Assembly: GCA_002441055.1 (NCBI GenBank)
Contig: DJWR01000084.1
Coordinates: 1 to 8,060, forward strand
Length of the DNA: 8,060 bases
From: Caulobacteraceae bacterium UBA6225
GTDB lineage: Bacteria > Pseudomonadota > Alphaproteobacteria > Caulobacterales > Caulobacteraceae
Direction: 5' to 3'
Shown: positions 1 to 6,934 of the stretch, in pieces
Layout: each line of letters begins with the position of its first letter
How positions within the stretch are numbered: the first letter of the stretch is position 1
The notes under the pieces: model-generated
The model's database searches: none
Told to the model about the DNA's origin: nothing
What the model saw: the letters and a program-made list of their open reading frames with translations, nothing else
Position numbers and translations under genes: made by a program

Positions 1-170
1 TCCTTCAGACCATCCGTGCGCGGCAAATTGCACTGACCTGATCGACGGCCTTCGTCGCGGCTTGACTCTGCGGGCGATGTCATTGACGCCGCATGTCGCC
101 TCGCCTTCCAGCGAGCGCGAGGGCGCCCTCTTCATGAAGAAGGGGCTGCGCTACTCCGGTAGAAGGTCAT
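1..170 (+). promoter_or_regulatory. Leader region of the TonB receptor operon
   Basis: No gene is supported here. The stretch holds a 12-base perfect palindrome GAGGGCGCCCTC at 119-130 and a small stem-loop (CTCGC 100-104 with GCGAG 111-115). Neither is followed by a T run, so they look more like operator or leader structures than a terminator. A TTGACTC at 62-68 resembles a -35 element and contains a GANTC site, but no convincing -10 follows at the right distance. I see no clear Fur box, FNR box or riboswitch. The ribosome binding site AGAAGG lies at 161-166, four bases before the receptor's ATG. Confidence 0.35.
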
Positions 171-2552
171 ATGTCCAAGCCACGCACCTTGATCCTGGGC
201 GCCGCCCTGTTGGCGGCGATCGTTACGCCGGGCCTGAGCTGGGCGCAGGTCGAACTCGAGGAGGTGGTGGTCACGGCTCAGGATCGCACCGGCCTGCTGG
301 AAAAGGCGCCCAGCGACAGTGTCTTTGGGCTGGACAAGCCGCTGATCGAAACCCCCCGCTCGGCCAGCTTCGCCAGCGATGTGACCCTGGAGCGGTATGG
401 TATCGAGTCCATTGATGAACTGACCGCCGTTTCTCCGGGAACCTATACGGCCAGCTTCTACGGGGTGGCGGGCGCCCTCAATATTCGCGGCGCCCTGGCG
501 GAGAACTATTTCCGCGGCTTCAAGCGGATCGAAAACCGGGGGACCTACGCCACGCCCATCGCCAATGCGGCGCAGATCGAGATCGTCCGCGGCCCGCCGA
601 CCCCGATCTTTGGCGGCGGCAAGCTCGGCGGGGTGCTGAACTTCACGCCCAAATCCGGTCGCGACGAGGGAACCTATATCTCAGAGGTCGCGGGCCAGGC
701 GGATTTCACGGTCGGCTCCTACAACCGAAGGGCTGTGTCCGGTCAGGTCCGCCTGCCAGTCAGCGTAGCCGGTGGGGCGGGAGGGGTGAGCCTCTATGGC
801 CAAGCAGAGAACTCCGACAGCTTCTATCGTGGGATCTCGCCGCGTCGGGAAATCCTGCAAGCCTCAGCGGACCTGGACCTGGGCGGGCGCTGGCGCGCGG
901 CGTTCGGCGGCATGGCTTTCCATGCCGACGGAGATGTGCAGACCCCTGGGTGGAACCGCCTGACCCAGGATCTGATCGACAACCAGACCTACATCACGGG
1001 CCGCGACACCAGCCTGACTGACGCTAATGGGGATGGAAAACTGACCCCCGATGAAATCGGCGTCTATCCCTATGCCTCGGCCCTCTATCTCGCCTATTTC
1101 GGCGTCCCGCAGAGTGACGCCAACCATAGGCTCGACACCGGCCTGGGTACGACCCGGCTGGACCGGCGCACGGTCTATATCAGCGATGCGGACGTTTCGA
1201 GCGCCTGGACGCAGACGGGGTATATCGACCTGATCGGGGAATTCGAGAACGGGTCAGCGCTCACGATTCAGCTGTTCTATGACGCTCTGAAGACCAAGCG
1301 GTTCGTCTCCTATGGCTACCCTGCCATGTTCGACTCCCGGGTTGGCGAGGCTCGGGTGACCTATGAATTCGCCCTTGATCGGGGGGTGATGAGATCCAGA
1401 TCCTTTGTCGGGGCGTCCTATCGGGCCTTTGAGGGCCGCAGGATGGAGAGTTTCAACTCCGGCCTCATCGCCCTGGACAGGCGGGACATCGCCCATGGCG
1501 CCACCCCTAACGACATCATCGATGATCCCTTTTCGCCGGAGGCGTATGGCCTGCAGTGGGAGAACGACAACCGCTCGACCTGGAGTCAGGCAGGCGTCTT
1601 CTTCACCTCCGACATCTTCATCGGCGAGCGTCTGAACCTGATGCTCGGCGGGCGTTATGACCTCTATGAGGCGCAGTCCGAGGACCTGGGTTTCGTGAGC
1701 TTTCAGCCGCCGGGCCAAATTGAGGACAGCCAGGGGGAGGGGACCTTCACCGCCTCTCTGGCCTATCAGTTCGATATCGGTCTAACGCCCTACCTCACCT
1801 ATGCTGAGACCGTCGCCCTGGAGATGAGCCAGGCGGGAGACATCGCCCCCTCGCTGCTGCAATCGGACGCCTGGCTGTCGGACTCCGATCTGGCGGAGGC
1901 CGGGGTGAAGTTTCAGCTGTTGTCGGGCGCATTGGTGGGCTCCATGGCTGCCTATCGCCAGAGCCGCACTCAGCTCACCGGTGGCCCAAATCCGACTGTG
2001 CGGGGCGTTCGCTCCAAGGGGGTCGAGGTGGAGTTGCGCTACCTGGCGAGCGACAATCTGTCCTTCACCTTTGTTGGAAACAGCCAGCGGACCACGGTCA
2101 AGGGCCCCGACGCCAGCTTCGCCTATATTCCCTATTATGTGGCCGGGGTGGAGCCGGCGGACGCCTTTGGCGGCGCCTATGCGGTCTGGGCGTTTTCGAG
2201 CTTGCCTGGCCGGGGTGGGGACTATGCATTTACGCTGATCCCACGCACGGTTTTCAGCCTGTATGGCGGCTATACCAGCGACCCCCACGACTGGGGGCAG
2301 ATTGGCGGGGTCTTTGGCGCGACCCTGGTCAGTGAGACGGCCCAGACGGTGGAGACCCCGATCACCTATCCGCAATACGCCACAGCCAACCTTTCGGTCT
2401 TCTATGCACGGGGCCCGTTCCGCGCCGCGCTCAACGTCGATAATGTGTTCGACGCGCTGTTCTTCACCCCGGCGGCGGACTCCTACGCCAATCTTGCGGC
2501 CATTCCTGGTAAAGGCCGCGAGTGGCGGGTGACGCTGACCCGCTCGTTCTGA
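171..2552 (+). CDS. TonB-dependent outer-membrane receptor
   Basis: This 793-residue protein is a gated outer-membrane barrel that imports a ligand using energy from TonB-ExbB-ExbD. A signal peptide covers residues 1-25 (basic KPR, hydrophobic LILGAALLAAIV, likely cut after SWA). The TonB box EEVVVTAQ is at 30-37. The plug spans about 55-163 and includes NIRG (104-107), EIVRGPPTPIFGGG (137-150) and GGVLNFTPKSG. The rest is the 22-strand barrel, ending in the usual terminal phenylalanine (TRSF). The plug style resembles siderophore receptors, but the ligand cannot be named. An EF-hand-like loop, D284-E295, sits in a long, probably extracellular loop. The start is fixed by the AGAAGG site and by an in-frame stop at 135-137. 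It is the first gene of a likely operon with the MFS carrier and flavin reductase downstream. Family assignment is sure; the substrate is unknown. Confidence 0.95.
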   Translation: MSKPRTLILGAALLAAIVTPGLSWAQVELEEVVVTAQDRTGLLEKAPSDSVFGLDKPLIETPRSASFASDVTLERYGIESIDELTAVSPGTYTASFYGVAGALNIRGALAENYFRGFKRIENRGTYATPIANAAQIEIVRGPPTPIFGGGKLGGVLNFTPKSGRDEGTYISEVAGQADFTVGSYNRRAVSGQVRLPVSVAGGAGGVSLYGQAENSDSFYRGISPRREILQASADLDLGGRWRAAFGGMAFHADGDVQTPGWNRLTQDLIDNQTYITGRDTSLTDANGDGKLTPDEIGVYPYASALYLAYFGVPQSDANHRLDTGLGTTRLDRRTVYISDADVSSAWTQTGYIDLIGEFENGSALTIQLFYDALKTKRFVSYGYPAMFDSRVGEARVTYEFALDRGVMRSRSFVGASYRAFEGRRMESFNSGLIALDRRDIAHGATPNDIIDDPFSPEAYGLQWENDNRSTWSQAGVFFTSDIFIGERLNLMLGGRYDLYEAQSEDLGFVSFQPPGQIEDSQGEGTFTASLAYQFDIGLTPYLTYAETVALEMSQAGDIAPSLLQSDAWLSDSDLAEAGVKFQLLSGALVGSMAAYRQSRTQLTGGPNPTVRGVRSKGVEVELRYLASDNLSFTFVGNSQRTTVKGPDASFAYIPYYVAGVEPADAFGGAYAVWAFSSLPGRGGDYAFTLIPRTVFSLYGGYTSDPHDWGQIGGVFGATLVSETAQTVETPITYPQYATANLSVFYARGPFRAALNVDNVFDALFFTPAADSYANLAAIPGKGREWRVTLTRSF

Positions 2553-2563
2553 TGTGGCCCCCA

Positions 2564-2576
2564 CCCCTGCGAGGGG
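2564..2576 (+). other. Small hairpin between receptor and carrier genes
   Basis: CCCCT (2564-2568) pairs with AGGGG (2572-2576) across a 3-base loop, 12 nt after the receptor stop. No T run follows, so full termination is unlikely. It could stabilise the upstream message or lower expression of the carrier relative to the receptor. This is inference from a short stem only. Confidence 0.25.
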
Positions 2577-2607
2577 GATTTGGCCTAAGTCCTGTGCGGA
2601 GGCGGAC

Positions 2608-3927
2608 ATGCCCCTGAGCCAATGGCGCCCCTGGGTGCTTCTGGGCGTTTTCAGTCTGCTGCTGTTCCTGATTTCGGCGGCGACATTCTCGTCCCTGGGC
2701 GTTGTGTTGCCGGCCATGGTCGCCGACCAGCAGTGGAGCTGGGCCCAGGCGGGCCTTGGCTTTACGCTACTGGGCGCCTTCTGCGGCGGCTCGGCCTGGT
2801 TTCCGCCCTTGGTCATCCGCAGGTTCGGGGTTCGTGCAGCCCTGTTGCTTGGCACGGCGGTCATGGCGACCGGGTTCCTCTGCCTCTACCTGACCCCTAG
2901 TGTCTGGTTCTATTTCCTGGGGACCGCCCTTTGCGGGGTCGCCTATCAGTTGATGGCGCTGATCCCGGGCACCCACGTCCTGGCGGCGGTGTTTCAGAAA
3001 CGCGCCATGGCCTTTGGGGTCTATTTCACCCTCGGAGGGCTGGGCGGGGTGGCGGGCCCCTGGATCGCACTTGGGGTCATGGAGGCTTCGAGCGGCGCCT
3101 GGCGCCCCTTCTGGGCGCTGCAGGCCATCGCGGCGCTGGCCATTGGCGTCCTCTGTTCGCTGCTGATCCCGTCCAGCGCCTGGTTGAAGCAGTCGTCCGA
3201 CCATATTGACCAGAAGGTGAAGGCTGACGCCGCGGCCGCAGCGTCCGCCCCTGTCCAGGCCCCGCTGGCGGTCTATCGGACGGTTCATGACTGGACCCTT
3301 CGGCAGGCCATGGCCACCCCGCAGTTCTACATCCTGGTCGCGGCCTATTTCGTCCACCTGCTCAGCGGCGCGACGGTTTCGAGCCTGTCAGTCGCCCATC
3401 TGTCTGAGCGGGGGGTGGTGGCCGGCGTGGCCGCTGGCATGCTCAGCCTCGAGGGACTGATGGCCACGGTGGCCCGACTGGGGGGCGGCCTTATTGGCGA
3501 TCTTATCGACCCCAAGTGGCTGCTGATGTTGGCTGTCGGGCTGCTGGGGGTCGGGTCGCTGGCTCTCAGCGTGGCCGAAACCCTGCCGTTGATGATCGTC
3601 TATGCGGTGGGTATCGGCGCCGGCTTTGGCCTGACCGCCCTGGCGGTGACCATCCTGCTGCTCAACTACTATGGGCGTGAGAACAATCTTGAGATCTTTT
3701 CCACGGTCTGTCTGGTCGGAGCTCTGTCGGCGCTGGGCCCGGTGATTGGCGGCGCCCTGCGCGATGTGGCAGGCAGCTTTGCTCCGACCTTTCAGCTGTT
3801 CGGGGTCGCCGCGGGCCTGGTGTTCGTCGCCTCGCTGTTCATGCGTCCCCCGCGCTGGAAGATGACGACCTACCCCCAGCCTGGCCCGACGCCACCCCAT
3901 GGCGACGCGCCCTATGGAAGCGCATGA
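2608..3927 (+). CDS. MFS inner-membrane transporter (monocarboxylate/oxalate-carrier-like)
   Basis: A 439-residue polytopic membrane protein with about twelve hydrophobic helices in two six-helix halves, separated by a hydrophilic loop at about 188-235 that contains an alanine run. A degenerate MFS motif A lies between helices 2 and 3 (residues 66-80, PLVIRRFGVRAAL) and again between 8 and 9 (GGGLIGDLIDP, 292-302). The stretch YYGRENNLEIF with the following GPVIGGALRD (355-386) resembles MCT/OxlT-like carriers, so a small organic acid or a chelate are candidates; this is inference. ATG 2608 is chosen because GGAGG sits at 2598-2602, five bases upstream. A GTG at 2554 in frame would add 18 hydrophilic residues and has no ribosome site. 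It follows the receptor by 55 nt and overlaps the flavin reductase by four bases, so it probably moves the receptor's ligand from periplasm to cytoplasm. Confidence 0.88.
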   Translation: MPLSQWRPWVLLGVFSLLLFLISAATFSSLGVVLPAMVADQQWSWAQAGLGFTLLGAFCGGSAWFPPLVIRRFGVRAALLLGTAVMATGFLCLYLTPSVWFYFLGTALCGVAYQLMALIPGTHVLAAVFQKRAMAFGVYFTLGGLGGVAGPWIALGVMEASSGAWRPFWALQAIAALAIGVLCSLLIPSSAWLKQSSDHIDQKVKADAAAAASAPVQAPLAVYRTVHDWTLRQAMATPQFYILVAAYFVHLLSGATVSSLSVAHLSERGVVAGVAAGMLSLEGLMATVARLGGGLIGDLIDPKWLLMLAVGLLGVGSLALSVAETLPLMIVYAVGIGAGFGLTALAVTILLLNYYGRENNLEIFSTVCLVGALSALGPVIGGALRDVAGSFAPTFQLFGVAAGLVFVASLFMRPPRWKMTTYPQPGPTPPHGDAPYGSA

Positions 3928-4439
3928 TGGATGAAATCTCCGCCTTCAAAGCGGGGGAAAATGGGCCGCCCCTTGATGGGGCCGCCTGGCGCGCAGCCAT
4001 GGGTAGTTTCGCCAGCGGCGTTGTCATCGTGACGACGCTGAACGGGTCTGGCCAGCCAGTCGGCACCACGGTCAGCGCCTTTTCCTCCGTCTCTCTGGAA
4101 CCGCCCCTTCTGCTGGTTTGTCTGGACCACAAGAGTCGCACACGGGCCGCCGCCCGTAGGGCGGGGCATTTCTGCATCAACATCCTGGCTGCAGATCAGG
4201 GGGCGCTCGCCCGTCTCTTTGCGGGCCCCGGCGCGACCGATCGGTTTTCTGGCGTGGCGACCACCACCGGAACCCTGGGCGCGCCGCAGATCACCGGCGC
4301 CCTGGCCAGCATTGATTGTCGCCTGCACGCCCTGCACACCGCCGGGGATCACGACATCCTCATTGGCCGAGGGCTGCATATCAACGCGGCGCCCGGCGAG
4401 CCGCTGATCTACAGCCAGGGTCGTTTCCTGGACCTGTAG
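3924..4439 (+). CDS. NAD(P)H:flavin oxidoreductase, HpaC/DIM6-NTAB type
   Basis: A 171-residue cytoplasmic protein of the short flavin reductase family, which reduces FMN or FAD with NAD(P)H and hands the free reduced flavin to a partner. Family motifs appear in order: FASGVVIVTT (29-38), GTTVSAFSSVSLEPPLLLVCL (47-67, the flavin-binding core), GHFCINIL (81-88), GDHDILIGR (141-149) and PLIYSQGRF (160-168). Length is normal for the family. The start overlaps the carrier stop as ATGA; a second ATG at 3927 is an equal candidate, and GGAAG at 3916-3920 could serve either. The gene is probably translationally coupled to the carrier. No oxygenase partner is in the window, so reduced flavin may serve a monooxygenase encoded elsewhere, or may reduce an imported ferric chelate. 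Family is clear; the partner is not. Confidence 0.9.
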   Translation: MMDEISAFKAGENGPPLDGAAWRAAMGSFASGVVIVTTLNGSGQPVGTTVSAFSSVSLEPPLLLVCLDHKSRTRAAARRAGHFCINILAADQGALARLFAGPGATDRFSGVATTTGTLGAPQITGALASIDCRLHALHTAGDHDILIGRGLHINAAPGEPLIYSQGRFLDL

Positions 4440-4452
4440 CGAGGTACAGTCC
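4430..4452. terminator. Possible bidirectional hairpin between convergent genes
   Basis: GGA-C-CTGTA (4430-4438) pairs with TACAG-TCC (4445-4452), leaving one bulged C and a six-base loop. The stem includes the flavin reductase stop codon. It lies in the 28-nt gap between convergent flavin reductase and hemN. There is no T run on either side, so if it ends transcription it does so weakly or with Rho. Confidence 0.3.
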
Positions 4453-4467
4453 GATTGAGGTGAGGGT

Positions 4468-5847
4468 TTAGATCGCCTTGGCGTGACGCTGGGCGTCAGG
4501 CGCCAGATAGGCGTCGAACAGGGCGCAGATGGAGCGCACCAGCATCCGGCCGCGGGGCGTGACGGCCAGGACCTGACCATTCCAGACGGCGAGGCCGTCC
4601 GCGATGAAGTCCTGCAGGCGTGCGATGGAGCCGTCCAGCTCGGCGAGCTTGCGGCCATGGCGGTCGCAGGCGGCGACGAGATCCACGGCGAAGTCGCACA
4701 TCAGGCGTTCGATGATATCGGCGCGGAAGCGGTCTTCGTCCGTGACCGCCACGCCGCGGGCGATGGGCAGCCGTCCGTCGGCCACGGCGTGGCGCCAACC
4801 CAGCTCCTGGGTGATGTTCTGAACATAGCCGCCCGGCGAGGTTCCAATGGCCGAGGCGCCAAGGCCCAACAGCGTGCCGGCGGTGTCGGTGGTGTAGCCC
4901 TGGAAATTGCGATGCAGACCGCCGTCTGTGGCGGCCTTGGCCAAGGCGTCGTCGGGCAGGGCGAAGTGATCCAGACCGATCTGAACATAGCCCTCGGTCT
5001 TCAGTCGCTCGGCGGCGGCCTGGCTCTGTTCCAGCCGTTCGGCGGGACCGGGCAGGGCGGCTTCGTCCAGCAGCTTCTGGTGGGACTTCATCCAGGGCAC
5101 ATGGGCGTAGCCGAACAAGGCCAGCCGCTCTGGCCGCAGGGTCAGCACGGCGTCCAGGGTCGAGAGGGTGTTGCGGGTGGTCTGGTGAGGCAGGCCGTAC
5201 ATCAGGTCGAGATTGACGGACTTGACCCCAGCCTGCCGCAAATCGTCGACGCATTCGGCGATATCTTCGAACCGCTCCTGGCGATTGACCGCGCGTTGCA
5301 CCTCCGGGGCCAGGTTCTGCACCCCGAGGCTCGCCCGCGACAGACCATGATAGGCCGCAGCCCGGACCCAATCCCGTGACAGGACCGCGGGGTCGAGCTC
5401 TGCGGCGATTTCAGCATCCTCACTCACATGGAAGGCCCGGCGCAGATTGCCGAAGATGGTGGCCAACTCCTCGACGCTCAACATGTTTGGCGTACCGCCG
5501 CCCAGGTGGATGTCACCCACGGTCATCTTGCCGGGCAGGGCTTGTTCGAGCAGCGAGAGCTCGGCCATCAGCAGGTCGACGTAGTCCCGGACCGGCTCGT
5601 GGCGGGTGACCGCCCGGGTGTTGCATCCACAGTACCAGCAGAGCCGGGCGCAAAACGGGATGTGCAGATAGACCGAGACCGGCGTGGTCGTCGGCAGCGT
5701 ACTCAACCAGGCGCGATAGACGGCTTCATCCACATCCGGGGTGAACTGCACCGCCGTGGGATAGCTGGTGTAGCGCGGCGCGCGGCCGTCATATTTGGCG
5801 ATCAGCTGGGCGTCGGCCGGGGCCTGAGGGTTGTAGAGTACGGTCAT
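4468..5847 (-). CDS. hemN: Oxygen-independent coproporphyrinogen III dehydrogenase
   Basis: This 459-residue radical-SAM enzyme performs two oxidative decarboxylations of coproporphyrinogen III to protoporphyrinogen IX, the heme step that replaces oxygen-dependent HemF when oxygen is low. The cluster motif is YLHIPFCARLCWYCGC (60-75): C66, C70 and C73 bind the 4Fe-4S cluster, and C75 is the extra HemN cysteine. The SAM-binding GGGTP is at 116-120, E150 lies in AAELDP, and SLGVQ with EVQRAVNRQE is at 173-191. The signature RNFQGYTT (313-320) separates true HemN from HemW-like paralogues. Length matches E. coli HemN (457). The start has no Shine-Dalgarno sequence. An FNR/FixK-type box lies with its centre 41.5 nt before the ATG, so induction by the neighbouring regulator under low oxygen is expected, perhaps from a leaderless transcript. 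Confidence 0.96.
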   Translation of the reverse strand: MTVLYNPQAPADAQLIAKYDGRAPRYTSYPTAVQFTPDVDEAVYRAWLSTLPTTTPVSVYLHIPFCARLCWYCGCNTRAVTRHEPVRDYVDLLMAELSLLEQALPGKMTVGDIHLGGGTPNMLSVEELATIFGNLRRAFHVSEDAEIAAELDPAVLSRDWVRAAAYHGLSRASLGVQNLAPEVQRAVNRQERFEDIAECVDDLRQAGVKSVNLDLMYGLPHQTTRNTLSTLDAVLTLRPERLALFGYAHVPWMKSHQKLLDEAALPGPAERLEQSQAAAERLKTEGYVQIGLDHFALPDDALAKAATDGGLHRNFQGYTTDTAGTLLGLGASAIGTSPGGYVQNITQELGWRHAVADGRLPIARGVAVTDEDRFRADIIERLMCDFAVDLVAACDRHGRKLAELDGSIARLQDFIADGLAVWNGQVLAVTPRGRMLVRSICALFDAYLAPDAQRHAKAI

Positions 5848-5853
5848 GCGCTC

Positions 5854-5895
5854 ATCATCGAGTTACACCCACAGGCCCGCCGTGACTCAGATCAA
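5854..5895 (-). promoter_or_regulatory. FNR/FixK-dependent promoter of hemN
   Basis: Read on the minus strand, TTGAT-CTGA-GTCAC occupies 5895-5882. The first half matches TTGAT fully and the second (consensus RTCAA) differs only at the last base. Its centre, 5888.5, is 41.5 nt upstream of the A of the hemN ATG (5847). A -10-like GATGAT (four of six) sits at 5859-5854, just where it should be for a start at 5847. This is the class II FNR geometry and predicts little or no 5' leader. A GANTC site (5884-5888) lies inside the box. Confidence 0.65.
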
Positions 5896-5917
5896 AGGGC
5901 GTGCGGGCAGGGCCCGC

Positions 5918-5938
5918 AAAAAAAGGGGCCGCGGCCCC
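5918..5938 (-). terminator. Rho-independent terminator downstream of the Crp/Fnr gene
   Basis: On the minus strand a perfect 14-base palindrome (GGGGCCGCGGCCCC, 5938-5925) is followed directly by seven T (5924-5918), the classic intrinsic terminator form. It lies about 170 nt after the regulator's stop codon and just before the hemN promoter, so it should insulate hemN from readthrough. It could also be the end of a small RNA made from the structured stretch upstream. Confidence 0.65.
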
Positions 5939-5949
5939 GGAATCAGGTG

Positions 5950-6001
5950 GCCGGCGCAGCGGGCCAATTCCGTCTGGGTCGGAACCGGGCGCTGCGCCGG
6001 C
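5950..6001 (-). repeat. Long imperfect hairpin in the regulator-hemN gap
   Basis: The arms GCCGGCGCAGCG (5950-5961) and CGCTGCGCCGGC (5990-6001) are a perfect 12-bp inverted repeat. Inside them a second stem (TTCCG 5968-5972 with CGGAA 5980-5984, plus CC/GG) continues the fold around a seven-base loop. It ends 12 bases before the terminator palindrome. It may be part of a structured RNA or a REP-like extragenic palindrome; copy number elsewhere cannot be seen here. Confidence 0.6.
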
Positions 6002-6050
6002 GGGGCGCTGAAGGTGGAGCCTGACCACAGGGGGTATTTGCGGCATATGG

Positions 6051-6099
6051 CTCCCGTCTCGGGAGGTCGGTCCGGGCGCAGGTCTGGGTGATCCTGCGC
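6051..6099 (-). repeat. Two GC-rich hairpins after the Crp/Fnr stop codon
   Basis: CTCCCG (6051-6056) pairs with CGGGAG (6060-6065) over a 3-base loop. GCGCAGG (6076-6082) pairs with CCTGCGC (6093-6099) over a 10-base loop. Neither has a T run, so they are not intrinsic terminators. Together with the 5950-6001 hairpin and the terminator they make almost all of this 180-nt stretch foldable. Confidence 0.5.
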
Positions 6100-6107
6100 T
6101 CGATGGC

Positions 6108-6752
6108 CTATTCGGCGAGGCGTTCCAGCGCGTCCCAGCGGGTGACGCGGAAGCGGCGGCAACCGTCGAATTCGACGACCGAGGCACCCTGGAGCTGAGT
6201 CAGCATCCGCGAAACCGTTTCAATGGTGAGGCCCAGATAGTCGGCCATGTCCTGGCGGCCCATGGGCAGGGCGATGTGTTCGGACCGGTCGCGCTGGGCC
6301 AGATCCATGAGGAAGGAGGCCACCTTCTCGCAGGCGGTCTTGCGGCCCAGCACCAGCAGGTGCTCCTGGGTGCGTTCCAGTTCCCGACGGGTGGCCTGCC
6401 ACAGGGCGCGGTCCAGGTCCTCATCGCCGGCGAATGTCTTTACGGCCGAGCGCTTGACCACCAGCAGCGTGCAATCGCAGAGCGCCTCGGCGGAGAAGCG
6501 ATGAAGATCGCCAGTCTCCAAGCCCACCAGATCGCCGGGATAGTAGAAGCTGCCCACCTGCCGACGACCGTCGCTTAGCAACCGGGTGGTCCGCACCGCG
6601 CCTGACACAACGATGTAGAGGAGATCGGCCTCTTCATCCTGGCAGAAGATCTCTTCGTCCTTGGCGAAGGTCATCCGCAGACCGAGGCGCTCCATCACCT
6701 GGGTGATGGCGGGGGTGGCGAGGGGGGCGTCGGGGGCGTAGGCGAGGGTCAT
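6108..6752 (-). CDS. Crp/Fnr-family transcription regulator, FixK-like
   Basis: A 214-residue DNA-binding regulator. A cyclic-nucleotide-binding-like beta-roll covers about 20-110 (EEIFCQDEEADLLYIVVSG, GSFYYPGDLVGLE), a long dimer helix about 113-150, and a winged helix about 160-210. The recognition helix LTIETVSRMLTQLQ (175-188) has E178, S181 and R182 at the spacing FNR uses to read TTGAT half-sites. The N-terminal cysteine set that holds the oxygen-sensing cluster in FNR is absent; cysteines are at 37, 92, 94, 141 and 198. That favours a FixK-type protein whose level, rather than a cluster, carries the oxygen signal. AAGGA lies eight bases before the ATG. FNR boxes flank it, before its own gene and before hemN, so autoregulation and control of the neighbours are likely. 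Confidence 0.92.
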   Translation of the reverse strand: MTLAYAPDAPLATPAITQVMERLGLRMTFAKDEEIFCQDEEADLLYIVVSGAVRTTRLLSDGRRQVGSFYYPGDLVGLETGDLHRFSAEALCDCTLLVVKRSAVKTFAGDEDLDRALWQATRRELERTQEHLLVLGRKTACEKVASFLMDLAQRDRSEHIALPMGRQDMADYLGLTIETVSRMLTQLQGASVVEFDGCRRFRVTRWDALERLAE

Positions 6753-6801
6753 GGCGGAGGTCCTTGAGCCGATGACCTGATAGTGGCGTGGACCGTCCGG
6801 G

Positions 6802-6830
6802 CCCGATATTCGGGTCTGCTACCTAAGTAG
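6802..6830. promoter_or_regulatory. Two small dyads in the regulator's leader
   Basis: CCCGA (6802-6806) and TCGGG (6810-6814) form a perfect dyad around TAT. CTAC (6819-6822) and GTAG (6827-6830) form a second, with one mismatched pair inside. Both lie 50-80 nt before the regulator's ATG, between it and the FNR box, so they would be in the 5' leader or core promoter. They may be operators for another factor; no known binding motif is recognised. Confidence 0.3.
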
Positions 6831-6855
6831 TTTCCCGGAAGCGCAACCAGAGGCG

Positions 6856-6897
6856 ATTTTGGCGCAGCCGGCCTGGTGAGTCCTTGACCTCGCTCAA
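6856..6897 (-). promoter_or_regulatory. FNR/FixK box with promoter facing the regulator
   Basis: TTGAC-CTCG-CTCAA (6884-6897) has the full TTGA-N6-TCAA core, extended to a six-base dyad CCTTGA/TCAAGG. On the minus strand a -10-like CAAAAT (four of six) at 6861-6856 would give a start near 6849 with the box centred at -41.5, the class II position. Toward the plus-strand oxidoreductase the same spacing gives only a poor hexamer (AAGGCT). So the box more likely serves autoregulation, though control in both directions is possible. Confidence 0.65.
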
Positions 6898-6934
6898 GGC
6901 AGGCGGGCGCGTCCTGGCCAAGGCTGAAGGAACC

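Noticed and set aside
62..415. Upstream open frame overlapping the receptor start, including an ATG at 134
   Set aside because: Its product turns into a Gly/Arg-rich shadow of the receptor, and the receptor has its own ribosome site, signal peptide and TonB box.
2554..2607. GTG start giving the MFS carrier 18 extra residues
   Set aside because: It overlaps the hairpin after the receptor stop, has no ribosome site and adds a hydrophilic stretch before helix 1; ATG 2608 has GGAGG at good spacing.
1782..2864. Long antisense open frame (360 codons) opposite the receptor and carrier genes
   Set aside because: It runs across the junction of two well-supported genes, has no recognisable domain and is rich in Arg, Gly and Ala as expected for a GC-rich shadow frame.
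4483..5379. Open frame of 298 codons opposite hemN
   Set aside because: hemN carries all family motifs on the other strand; this frame is a low-complexity Gly/Gln/Ala shadow.
5848..6107. Possible small protein gene in the regulator-hemN gap
   Set aside because: Frames here are Arg/Pro/Gly-rich, lack ribosome sites and cross the hairpins and terminator; the RNA structures explain the sequence better.
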